Assembly: GCF_036347135.1 (NCBI RefSeq)
Contig: NZ_CP108938.1
Location: forward strand, 310,001-374,000
Direction: 5' to 3'
Source of the DNA: Streptomyces sp. NBC_00775
GTDB lineage: Bacteria; Actinomycetota; Actinomycetes; Streptomycetales; Streptomycetaceae
Length of the DNA stretch: 64,000 bases
Positions 1 to 7,502 of this stretch are shown piece after piece. Both the position numbers and the translations under genes were made by a program. The notes under the pieces are model-generated. The model did not search any database, had not been told where the DNA came from, and saw only the letters and a program-made list of their open reading frames with translations. Position 1 is the first letter of the stretch; every line of letters begins with the position of its first letter.

Positions 1-868
1 CGAGGATCGCCGCGATGCCGAGCGCGGCCGACGGTTCGACGACGAGGCCGGCGTGGTCGAGGAGCATCCGCATACCGGCGATGATCGACGCCTCCTGGAC
101 CAGGACGGCGTCGTCAGCGACCAGGAGGAGGTCGTCCAGGACCGCCGGAAGGGGACACCGGCCGGCGACGCCGTCAGCGATGGTGTCGGTCGAGTCGGTG
201 GTGACGACGCGCCGCCTGCGCCACGAGTGCGTCATCGCCGGTGCGCCCAGCGGCTGGACGCAGATCACCTCGGCTTCGGGCGCCAAGGCCTTCACCACAT
301 GACCCACACCGGTGGCCAGCGCCCCGCCGCCGAGAGCGATCAGGACGGCGTCGAACGACGACACGGTGTCCACCAGCTCCAGGCCGATGGTCGCCGCGCC
401 CTCACAGGTCTCGATGTCCAGGCTGTCTTCGACCAGCCGGATGCCGTCGTACCGCGCTATGGCCGCCGCCCGCTCGCGAGCCATCTCGTGGTCGCCGTCC
501 ACCAGCTCCAACCTGGCGTCCAGCGCGCGGATGCGATCAAGCTTGGCCACTGTCGCAAAGCGGGACGCCACCACGGTCACGTCGAGCCCCCGGCCGCGAC
601 CGGACCAGGCGAGGGCCTGGCCAAGATTGCCCGCGCTGGCGCACACCACGGCTCGCGAGCCATGGTCGGCGAGCAGACTCGCGACGACCTCGGTGCCGCG
701 GGCCTTGAAGCTGCGGACCGGATTCGCCGTTTCGAGCTTGATGCTCACCGTGCACCCGAGGTCGGGCTCCAGCGCCTCGCAGCGGTACAGCGGAGTGTCG
801 AGAAACATCGGGTCGATGACCCGGCGAGCCGCCCGGATCCGAGCGGTGTCGAGGCGCGTCTCCTGCAC
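1..868 (-). CDS. Threonine/serine dehydratase-like PLP enzyme (C-terminus outside window)
   Basis: PLP-dependent fold-type II enzyme, probably a threonine or serine ammonia-lyase that deaminates the hydroxy amino acid to a 2-oxo acid. The reading frame stays open from a GTG at 868 to the window edge, about 289 residues. Near residue 45 is SFKARG, the classic PLP-lysine motif of threonine dehydratases. A glycine-rich phosphate-binding loop, GGGALATG, follows near residue 155, and a VVEPSAALG stretch near the end is also typical. No in-frame ATG lies upstream before a stop at 914-916, so the GTG start is the best choice, although its Shine-Dalgarno is weak. Substrate choice cannot be settled, because diaminopropionate lyases and racemases share these motifs. 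Confidence 0.82.
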   Translation of the reverse strand, partial: MQETRLDTARIRAARRVIDPMFLDTPLYRCEALEPDLGCTVSIKLETANPVRSFKARGTEVVASLLADHGSRAVVCASAGNLGQALAWSGRGRGLDVTVVASRFATVAKLDRIRALDARLELVDGDHEMARERAAAIARYDGIRLVEDSLDIETCEGAATIGLELVDTVSSFDAVLIALGGGALATGVGHVVKALAPEAEVICVQPLGAPAMTHSWRRRRVVTTDSTDTIADGVAGRCPLPAVLDDLLLVADDAVLVQEASIIAGMRMLLDHAGLVVEPSAALGIAAIL

Positions 869-941
869 GACACGGCAGCGTAGTGCCGCCGGCGCTGTTC
901 CATCGAGTAATTGTCAATTCCTGCGGGTCGGTTGAGGTTGA

Positions 942-1040
942 TCAGGCCGCGTGAGCCTCGGGGCGTTCGAGGAGGTGGCTGCGTTCGAAGCGGGCTCCGG
1001 CGCGGACGAGAGCGACGAGGTGGGGTGCGTTCACGGATCG
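942..1040 (-). pseudogene. IS256/Mutator-type transposase C-terminal remnant
   Basis: Reading leftward from about 1036 gives VNAPHLVALVRAGARFE, then a short ERPE tail and a TGA at 942-944. This matches the usual last 30 or so residues of IS256/Mutator transposases from actinobacteria. Nothing else of the transposase is recognisable upstream, so this is a stub. The same C-terminal motif recurs on the other strand near 2345-2433. Confidence 0.6.
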
Positions 1041-1252
1041 CCGGCGTGCGCCCGCGGGGCCCGGGTGCCCCCGCCGTGGCCGGTCTCGCGGTCGACTCGT
1101 GGCTGCGCCCCACGCCGGGGCTGCGCCATGAGGAGCCGGCCACCCTGGCGGTGGCGCTCAGGTGAACCGTGCGCCGGGCGTGAAGCTGCTGCCGGCAAGC
1201 GCGGCCGAACCCAGCGCACGTGGTGAGCAGCACGAACGACCTGCTCGCGGCC

Positions 1253-1380
1253 GACCCCGGCGGGAGGTGCTGGCGGCGATCATCTTTGCGGTGGCCTCGG
1301 GCTGCACGTGGCGGCGGCTTCCTCCTTCGATCGGACCGTCGGGCTCCACTGCTCACCGCCGATCGGCACGCCGGTGGAAA
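1253..1380 (+). pseudogene. IS5-type transposase N-terminal remnant
   Basis: The frame contains RREVLAAIIFAVASGCTWR followed by LPPSIGPS and TAHRR. This is the conserved start of IS5-family (DUF4096) transposases, which normally read REV-AIIF-ATSGCTWRQLP-FGPS-TVHRRF. The frame is lost after about residue 42 and the DDE catalytic domain is absent. It lies just upstream of the TOPRIM gene start and may have displaced its native promoter. Confidence 0.6.
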
Positions 1381-1420
1381 TTCTCTACCGTGGTGGCCGG
1401 GAAGGGCGCAGACTCGTCTC

Positions 1421-2038
1421 GTGGCTGACATGGGGTCGTTCCGGGAGGCGGTCATCGCGTGGGCGGCCGGTGGCCCCGGTGATCCCGCGCGCGAGCTGGC
1501 CGCGCAGCTGCCCGTCCGGGCAGCCGTCCTGCTCGAAGGGCCGAGCGACGTCGCAGCGGTCAGCGCGCTGGCCGCGAGCCGCGGCCGGAACCTGGCGGAC
1601 GAAGGAGTCTGCGTCCTGCCGATGGGCGGTGCGATGAGCGTTGGGCGCTTCGCCCGCCTCCTCGGGCCACCCGGCCTGGGCCTCCGCCTCACGGGACTGT
1701 GCGACGAGGCGGAGTATCGCTACTACGCCCGCGCCTTGGAGCAGGCCAGTGCGGCACAGCAAGGGTTCTTCGTCTGCGCGGCGGATCTGGAGGACGAGCT
1801 CATTCGCGCACTGGGCGTGACACGGGTGGAGGAACTCGTCCGGGCGGAGGGCGACCTGCGCGCCCTGCAGACCTTCCTGCGCCAGCCCGCACAGCAGGGC
1901 CGCACCTCGCAGCAACAGTTGCGGCGCTTCCTCGGCACGAAGAAGGGGCGCAAGATCCGCTACGGCCGCGTCCTCGTCGAAGCCCTCCACCCCGACCGCG
2001 TTCCCGCCCCACTCGACGGCTTGCTCACCAGCCTCTGA
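1421..2038 (+). CDS. Stand-alone TOPRIM-domain protein
   Basis: About 205 residues. A TOPRIM fold is suggested by hydrophobic strand plus glutamate in VLLEGPSD (E39) and a later GLCDEAE (D95, E96), with a conserved PMGGAMSVGR loop between them. TOPRIM domains bind Mg2+ and cleave or process nucleic acid in OLD nucleases, primases and topoisomerases. The C-terminal half is helical and basic (LGTKKGRKIRYGR) and could hold a substrate. No ATPase domain is attached, unlike OLD proteins. The start is GTG 1421 or ATG 1430 in the same frame; the first is chosen provisionally. Transposase remnants lie on both sides, so no operon partner can be named. Function beyond the fold is unknown. Confidence 0.75.
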   Translation: MADMGSFREAVIAWAAGGPGDPARELAAQLPVRAAVLLEGPSDVAAVSALAASRGRNLADEGVCVLPMGGAMSVGRFARLLGPPGLGLRLTGLCDEAEYRYYARALEQASAAQQGFFVCAADLEDELIRALGVTRVEELVRAEGDLRALQTFLRQPAQQGRTSQQQLRRFLGTKKGRKIRYGRVLVEALHPDRVPAPLDGLLTSL

Positions 2039-2178
2039 CCGCTGGGCGACGTCAAACTCGGCGTTGCAGCGCGGGCCGGGAAGGCACGCCCGTGCTGAGC
2101 GGAGTGAACGCTGCCGGCACCACAAGTCCGGCTCCCTGATCGACAAAGAACGTCCGCGAAGGCGCCCGCCGAACGCCG

Positions 2179-2433
2179 GCCGCCGCGCTGGAGGCGGAAG
2201 TCAGCCAGTACATAGCCGAGTTGGCCGCCGAACGCGATGAGCGCGGGCACCGCCTGGTGGTCCGCGACGGCCGCCACCGGCCCCGCACGGTCGTCACCGC
2301 GGCCGGTCCGGTCGAGGCCGCCGCGCCCCGGGTGAACGTCCCCGAGGCCCAGCTGGCCGCGCTGGTCCGCTCCGGCGCGAGATTCGAGAACGGCGCCTTG
2401 GTCGAACGCACCGAGGGGGCCACCTCAGCCTGA
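2179..2433 (+). pseudogene. Internally deleted IS256-type transposase
   Basis: The frame begins with LEAEVSQYIAELAAERDERG and continues through RPRTVVTAAGPVE to APRVN. This is the N-terminal region of Mutator/IS256 transposases. It then jumps directly into LAALVRSGARFENG and an ERTEGATSA tail with TGA at 2431-2433, which is the C-terminal end of the same family. The roughly 300 residues in between, including the DDE domain, are missing. Both halves carry a VN at the junction, which suggests deletion through a short gtgaac microhomology. It cannot be active. Confidence 0.65.
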
Positions 2434-2543
2434 TCACACAGCACCCGATCCACCACCCTTGACAACGGTTCATGCACCTGACAGCAGTGGCACCGCACCA
2501 CTTCCATGAACGGCACCACACCCCGAGGGGGGGCGATCAGCTC

Positions 2544-3827
2544 ATGACCAAGCCTGAGAGCGCGGGATACGACTACGACGTCGTCATCAGCGGAGCCAGC
2601 CTCGCCGGCAGCGCCGCGGCGCTCTTGCTCGCTCGACGCGGTGTCCGCGTCGCACTGCTGGAACGCCGCTCGGACCCCAAGGCGTACAAGGTCCTTTGCA
2701 CCCACTCCATCCAGGCCGACGCCTACCCGGTGCTGGACGAACTCGGCCTCATCCCCGCTCTTGAGAAGGCGGGAGCCGTCCGCAACGAGGCTCGCTGGTA
2801 CACGCGCTGGGGATGGATCGAGCCGAGGGCCGCGCCGGAGGGCCCCGAGCTGCCGTACGCGTACAACATTCGGCGCAGCACCCTCGACCCGCTGATCAGG
2901 TCGCATGCGGCGGAGACCCCTGGCGTCGATCTACTTCTCGGTCATCATGTGACCGGGCTGGTCCGGGAAGCCGGGCGAACCTTGGGGGTGCGCGCGGCGA
3001 CACCACAGGGCGAGCGCGAGATCCGGGCCCGCCTGGTGGTCGGCGCCGATGGCAAGGACTCGGCCGTGGCGAAGTTCGCCGAGGTGCCCGCCCGGCTGTA
3101 CGAGAACGGGCGGTTCGGCTATCTCGCGCACTTCCGGAATCTTCCGCTGCACGGCGGGATCGGTCACGCCTGGTTCCTCGAGCCCGACATGGCGTACGCG
3201 TTTCCGAACGACGACGGAGTGACGGTCATCGCGGTGCTCCCGGACAAGAAGCGGCTGCCGGCCTTCCGGGAAGACCTGGAGGGCAGCTTCTTCGAGTTCG
3301 TCCGCGCCCTGCCCGAGGCACCGCCCATCGACTCCGCCGAGCGCATCACGAAGATCACCGGTGCCGTCAACTACCCGCTTCACAGCCGCAGTCCGACCGC
3401 ACCGGGCGTCGCGTTCATCGGCAACGCCGCCCTGACCGGCGATCCCCTGTGGGGAGTGGGATGCGGGTGGGCTCTGCGGTCCGCGCAATGGTTGGCAGAG
3501 GCGGTGGCCTCGGCCGCGACCGGTCGGGGCGACCTCGACAGGGCGCTCGTGATGTATGCGCGCAGACACCGGCGCCGACTGCGCGGTCACCAGTACCTGG
3601 CCGCCGACTTCGCCAAGGCCCGTCCGTTCAATCCCTTGGAGCGGCTGATGTTTTCGGCGGCAGCGCGCGATGAGTCGATGGCGCGGCACGTGCATCTGTT
3701 TGCATCCCGCCTGATCGGTCCGCTGCGGTTCTTGAACCCCGTGGCGCTGGCCAAGGCTTCGGCCGTCAACATCAGGCATCGCGGGGCGACTGGGCCAACC
3801 GCGCACCTGTCACACACAGGGTCATGA
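2544..3827 (+). CDS. FAD-dependent oxidoreductase (geranylgeranyl reductase/monooxygenase-like)
   Basis: 427-residue flavoprotein of the PHBH/geranylgeranyl-reductase superfamily. The N-terminal Rossmann motif is GASLAGSAAALLLARRG with an acidic end ALLERR that binds the FAD ribose. VVGADGKDSAVAK near residue 170 is the DG motif, and FIGNAALTGDPLWGVG near residue 293 is the GD motif that contacts the flavin pyrophosphate. The start ATG 2544 follows a GAGGGGGGG purine stretch; an upstream in-frame ATG at 2472 has no Shine-Dalgarno. No partner reductase or biosynthetic cluster lies beside it, so the substrate is unknown. It could hydroxylate, epoxidise or reduce an isoprenoid or aromatic compound. 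Confidence 0.82.
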   Translation: MTKPESAGYDYDVVISGASLAGSAAALLLARRGVRVALLERRSDPKAYKVLCTHSIQADAYPVLDELGLIPALEKAGAVRNEARWYTRWGWIEPRAAPEGPELPYAYNIRRSTLDPLIRSHAAETPGVDLLLGHHVTGLVREAGRTLGVRAATPQGEREIRARLVVGADGKDSAVAKFAEVPARLYENGRFGYLAHFRNLPLHGGIGHAWFLEPDMAYAFPNDDGVTVIAVLPDKKRLPAFREDLEGSFFEFVRALPEAPPIDSAERITKITGAVNYPLHSRSPTAPGVAFIGNAALTGDPLWGVGCGWALRSAQWLAEAVASAATGRGDLDRALVMYARRHRRRLRGHQYLAADFAKARPFNPLERLMFSAAARDESMARHVHLFASRLIGPLRFLNPVALAKASAVNIRHRGATGPTAHLSHTGS

Positions 3828-3912
3828 CCGGCTGCCCTCCTCCCCCTTCACTCGCCGACGAAAGCTTCCACAGAAAGGAGAGCACTGAACCTGGCCGACA
3901 CCGGCGGTGGGC

Positions 3913-5415
3913 TCACTGCAGAGCCGCGCGGGCCAGCCCACTGAGGTCGAGCAGTCCGTGAAGGCGCTCGGTGGACACGCTCGGGTTGGCTGCCGCCCCT
4001 TCTGCCGTCTCGGAGTTCTCCAAAAGTGTCCAGGTCAGATCGGGAGGCAGGAGGGGGTTGGCGGCGGCGGCTCGACGTACACGGGCCTCGGGGTCGGTGA
4101 GCAGGCGGATGGGCGGCTGGTCCAGTGTGGTGTCGGCGGCGGCCAGTGCGCGCACGTCGGGATCCTCGTGGTCGAGGAAGCGTTGCAGTCCGGTGCGGGG
4201 CAGATGAGGCAGCGTCAGCAGATACGGGCGCCGACGGGGAGCGGCGAGGAAGGCGTCGAGGACGATGTCGGGCGGCGCGAGCGGGTGGTTGTAGGCGAGC
4301 AGGTGCCGCACATGCGGGTCGGGGTCGCCGGCCAGACGCTTCACCAGTTCCTCCGGGAGGCTGGGCCAGGTTGCGGCGACTCGGCGGAGCAGGGGATGCA
4401 CGGAGACGGCGCACGCTTCGTACCAGCTCGCGTCCGGCTCTGCGAGCATCTCGGCGACCGGCCCGATCTCCTCGGCAGTGCGGCCGACTATCCCGTCGAT
4501 GGCACCGCGTTGCGCCCAGGTGCGCGGCAGCGGCTGCAGCAGTGCCCGCGTGCGCACCGCGCCGTGGGGATCATCGGCCAGTTCCGCCAGCAGTGAAGGA
4601 TTGAGGTCGGCCCTGCCGGCCACGCGTGCGCGCACGCTGGGATCGGGATGGCGCGCAAGACGCGCGACGGCGTCGGCGGGTGTGTGACGGTTGCGCGCCA
4701 GACTCAGCAGGTCGCGTCCGGCGGCGAGGCACGCCTCGACCACAGCGCGGGAGACGGCGTATTCGCCGAGCAGGAGACCCCGGTGGTGGCAGTCAGGTTC
4801 GGGCAGTTCGGCCTCCATGCTCGCGGCATCCAGGACCCGGCTTTCCACTCGCGCGGCGTCGCGCACTCCGGGGTCGGGGTCGGCCAGCAGGGCATCGCGA
4901 TGGCCGGGGGTGAGCCAGAGCCACAATCTGGCCGCGCGGACTCGGAGTTCGGGGTTCGTGTGATCCGCCATCTTGTGCTGGTAGGAAGGCGGTATCTGCC
5001 CTGAGAACTCCAGTTCCTGTCTGATCTCGTCCGCTGTGAGGATCCGGTCCTGCTCGATGTCGCCCTGCGCGGTCAGCAAGGTTTCCAGGACATCTTCGGG
5101 AAGTGCTTCAACCCTGCCCAGCCGCGGGTAGGGGCCTGAGGCGAGAGCACCGCGCACGCGAGGGTCGGGGTCGTTGACCAGCCGACCGCGCTGCACGGGA
5201 CCAACATGGTGATTGCGGGCGAGTCCTCGGCGGACGGCCCGCTCCGGATGTGTGATCACCGCGTCGACGACGTCCGCGGGAAGATCGCGCTCCTCGCAAA
5301 GGACCTTCCAGGCTGCGCACGCAGCCGGATCCAACAGGCGTAGCAGGACCTCGGACGGCGCGGCTGGGTTGGCCGCGACGCCCCGCAACCACAGTTCTGC
5401 AAGGGAGGAGGGCAT
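3913..5415 (-). CDS. LRV/HEAT-like repeat protein
   Basis: About 500 residues built almost wholly of helical repeats of about 24 residues with a DPDPRVR-A-A core. Clear copies read DPDPRVRGALA, DPDPGVRDAA, HPDPSVRARVA, DPDPHVRHLLA, HEDPDVRALAA and DPEARVRRAAA. This fits leucine-rich-repeat variant (LRV) or HEAT-type superhelices that usually bind proteins or nucleic acids. No catalytic domain, membrane segment or signal peptide is seen. ATG at 5415 is chosen; a GTG at 5454 would add 13 residues and neither has a convincing Shine-Dalgarno. It is convergent with the FAD gene and its partner is unknown. Confidence 0.75.
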   Translation of the reverse strand: MPSSLAELWLRGVAANPAAPSEVLLRLLDPAACAAWKVLCEERDLPADVVDAVITHPERAVRRGLARNHHVGPVQRGRLVNDPDPRVRGALASGPYPRLGRVEALPEDVLETLLTAQGDIEQDRILTADEIRQELEFSGQIPPSYQHKMADHTNPELRVRAARLWLWLTPGHRDALLADPDPGVRDAARVESRVLDAASMEAELPEPDCHHRGLLLGEYAVSRAVVEACLAAGRDLLSLARNRHTPADAVARLARHPDPSVRARVAGRADLNPSLLAELADDPHGAVRTRALLQPLPRTWAQRGAIDGIVGRTAEEIGPVAEMLAEPDASWYEACAVSVHPLLRRVAATWPSLPEELVKRLAGDPDPHVRHLLAYNHPLAPPDIVLDAFLAAPRRRPYLLTLPHLPRTGLQRFLDHEDPDVRALAAADTTLDQPPIRLLTDPEARVRRAAAANPLLPPDLTWTLLENSETAEGAAANPSVSTERLHGLLDLSGLARAALQ

Positions 5416-5686
5416 CGGGACATCGTGCCAGCGATCACCGGGCCAAGTCGACACTCCCAGCAGCCGCCGCCGACCTCCGGAAACTCATGGGAGCGCGTGG
5501 CAGGCCTGGCGAACGTCAGGTCGCCAGGCCCTGGTGACCGGTGACGTCGACCGGTGAGCCGGCCGGCCACTGGCTTCTCCGCAGTGAGACGACGTCGGGA
5601 TGAGAGGGGACGGCCGGTCGGGCGGCTTCCAGGGTGGCCGGCAACCCGGAGTGCAAGCGTGGGCGGCCGGCCCGCTACCAGGATTC
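5416..5686. other. Intergenic stretch without recognisable genes
   Basis: Between the repeat-protein start and the left side of the IS605-type element I see no supported gene, RNA or promoter. Short open frames here have no Shine-Dalgarno and no family likeness. Confidence 0.5.
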
Positions 5687-5727
5687 ATTCGCAGTGCTCC
5701 GGCCTTCAGGCCGGGGGTGAAGCGAAT
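5687..5727 (+). repeat. TTCA-loop hairpin at left side of IS605-type element
   Basis: Outer arms ATTCGC (5687-5692) and GCGAAT (5722-5727) enclose an inner CCGGCC-TTCA-GGCCGG hairpin (5699-5714). The TTCA loop on a GC stem followed by a G-run is the same design as the right-end hairpin at 7472-7491. It may be the left-end hairpin that TnpA recognises, or the leftover right end of an older copy. Confidence 0.45.
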
Positions 5728-5732
5728 CTGAT

Positions 5733-5846
5733 GGTGGCGACGCGGCGCGTCGCGGATTCTGGTCCGGCGGAGCCGGATGGTGCATCTTCACCACCGTGGC
5801 GCGGAGCGTCGCGATGACTGGTTCCGGCGGAGCCGGACGGTGCTCA
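5733..5846. repeat. Imperfect tandem duplication (about 51-60 bp unit)
   Basis: Two neighbouring copies share gtggcg...cgg-gcgtcgcg, then ctggt-ccggcggagccgga-ggtgc. The second begins near 5796. Each contains the small palindrome TCCGGCGGAGCCGGA. They lie just beyond the tnpA stop codon and may act as subterminal TnpA-binding or terminator structures. Confidence 0.5.
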
Positions 5847-6191
5847 AACGGGCCGGTTCTGCTGTTCGATGTATCGCTTGACCACGGAGAGCGGGGCGCC
5901 GCCGACGGTGCCGGCGAAGTAGGGCCCGGACCAGCACTTGAGGGAGTTGACGAGCCTTGTGGCAGCGATCTTGGGCGGGAAGTCGACCAGGAGGTGGACG
6001 TGGTTGTCCTCGCCGTTGAACTCCACCAGCTCGCCCTCGAAGTCCGCACACACCGACCGCATGATCTCCTCCATGCGTGTCAGATGAGCATCCGTGAACA
6101 CCTTGTGCCGGAACTTGGTCACAAAGACCACGTGCACATGCATCACGAGAACACAGTGCCGGGCAGTTCTGATCTTCTGTATCCCGCCCAT
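5844..6191 (-). CDS. tnpA: IS200/IS605 TnpA, internally deleted
   Basis: Y1-type HUH transposase that normally cuts and rejoins single-stranded IS ends. MHVHVVFVTKFRHKVF near the N-terminus, the HUH pair in DNHVHLLVDFPP and the C-terminal KRYIEQQ, which should hold the nucleophilic tyrosine, are all present. At 115 residues it is about 22 shorter than relatives of about 137. The usual helix between LVNSLK and WSG-YFAG is missing, leaving LVNSLKCWSGPYFAG in frame. This segment packs against the active site, so activity is doubtful. It is transcribed divergently from tnpB with a 26-bp gap between the two start codons. Confidence 0.85.
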   Translation of the reverse strand: MGGIQKIRTARHCVLVMHVHVVFVTKFRHKVFTDAHLTRMEEIMRSVCADFEGELVEFNGEDNHVHLLVDFPPKIAATRLVNSLKCWSGPYFAGTVGGAPLSVVKRYIEQQNRPV

Positions 6192-6217
6192 TGATCCAAG
6201 TGTCTAGCGTGGCTGTC

Positions 6218-7441
6218 ATGCAGCTCCGGTACGCCTTCAGGTTGTACCCGGACTCCGGCCAGCGTGTCGCGCTGGCGAGGGCGTTCGGGTGCGCCCGCGT
6301 CGTGTTCAACGACGCCGTGCGCGCCCGCGAACACGCCCGCACAGCGGGCGAAGCCTTCCCGAAGGCAGGCGAGCTGTCGAAGAAGCTCATCACCGAGGCG
6401 AAACGGACCGAGGCACGGTCCTGGCTCGGCGAGGTCTCCGCCGTCGTGCTCCAGCAGGCGCTGCGCGACGCGGAAGCCGCCTACCAGAACTTCTTCGCCT
6501 CCCTCAAGGGCGCACGCAAGGGCCCGAAGGCGGGTACGCCCCGCTTCAAGTCCCGCAAGGACACCCGGCAGTCGATCCGCTTCACGGCCAACGCCCGCTG
6601 GTCGATCACCGACAGCGGGCGGCTGAACCTTCCCAAGGTCGGCGCGGTGAAGGTGAAGTGGTCACGGACCCTGCCCACCCAGCCCTCCTCGGTCACCGTG
6701 ATCAAGGACGCGGCCGGGCGGTACTTCGCCTCCTTCGTCATCGACACCGACCCGCACACCGACGCCACCCGGATGCCCGACACCGACCAGACCATCGGCA
6801 TCGACCTGGGACTCACCCACTTCGCCGTCCTCTCCGACGGCACGAAGATCGACTCCCCCAGGTTCCTGCGCCGCGCGGAGAAGAAACTCAAGAGGGCCCA
6901 GCGGGAGCTGTCCCGCAAGCAGAAAGGCAGCAGGAACCGTGAGAAGGCCCGCCTGAAGGTTGCCCGCGCCCACGCGAAGGTGACCGACGCGCGCAAAGAA
7001 TTCCACCACCAGCTCTCCACCCAGCTGATCCGCGACAACCAAGCGATCGGTGTGGAAGACCTGGCGGTCAAAGGACTCGCGCGCACCAGGCTGGCCAAGA
7101 GTGTGCATGATGCGGGCTGGGCGCAGTTCGTGGCCATGCTGGATTACAAAGCGGTCAGGTACGGGCGGACCCTGGTGAAGATCGGCAGGTTCGAGCCGAC
7201 CAGCCAGACCTGCTCCGCGTGCGGGGCCAGGGACGGCCCCAAACCCCTCCACATCCGGGAATGGACCTGCGCCGCCTGCGGCACGGTCGATGACCGGGAC
7301 CACAACGCCGCGAAGAACGTCAAAACGGCCGCCGGACTGGCGGTTACAGCCTGCGGAGCGCCGGTAAGACCAGGACTCGTCCCGGCACAGCGCGACGAAA
7401 CAGGAAGCCACGGACTCTCCACCGAACCCTGTGCCGCGTAG
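6218..7441 (+). CDS. tnpB: TnpB RNA-guided nuclease of IS605-type element
   Basis: 407-residue TnpB (OrfB), the transposon-encoded RNA-guided endonuclease ancestral to Cas12. An N-terminal helix-turn-helix/wedge region is followed by the split RuvC domain. The three acidic residues are all present: D196 in GIDLGLTHFAV, E280 in GVEDLAVKGLA and D361 in DDRDHNAAKN. A four-cysteine zinc finger, CSACG and CAACG, sits between the last two. The length and motifs suggest an intact nuclease. ATG 6218 is chosen; a GTG at 6209 is also in frame. The guide scaffold should be the 3' end of its own transcript, through the hairpin at 7472-7491. The partner tnpA carries a deletion. Confidence 0.9.
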   Translation: MQLRYAFRLYPDSGQRVALARAFGCARVVFNDAVRAREHARTAGEAFPKAGELSKKLITEAKRTEARSWLGEVSAVVLQQALRDAEAAYQNFFASLKGARKGPKAGTPRFKSRKDTRQSIRFTANARWSITDSGRLNLPKVGAVKVKWSRTLPTQPSSVTVIKDAAGRYFASFVIDTDPHTDATRMPDTDQTIGIDLGLTHFAVLSDGTKIDSPRFLRRAEKKLKRAQRELSRKQKGSRNREKARLKVARAHAKVTDARKEFHHQLSTQLIRDNQAIGVEDLAVKGLARTRLAKSVHDAGWAQFVAMLDYKAVRYGRTLVKIGRFEPTSQTCSACGARDGPKPLHIREWTCAACGTVDDRDHNAAKNVKTAAGLAVTACGAPVRPGLVPAQRDETGSHGLSTEPCAA

Positions 7442-7471
7442 CGGCACAGCAGCCGGTAGGGAAGGCAGAAT

Positions 7472-7502
7472 CCTCGGGCTTCAGCCCGAGGAGCAAGTCA
7501 AT
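7472..7502 (+). ncRNA. IS605 right-end hairpin / predicted 3' end of omega-RNA scaffold
   Basis: An 8-bp stem CCTCGGGC (7472-7479), TTCA loop and GCCCGAGG (7484-7491) are followed by a short tail ending gtcaa at 7497-7501. In IS605-type elements this is both the right-end hairpin and the end of the omega-RNA scaffold, and the guide is read from the flanking DNA. If so, the guide begins at about 7501-7502 inside the 3' end of the neighbouring gene. No RNA data are available. Confidence 0.55.
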
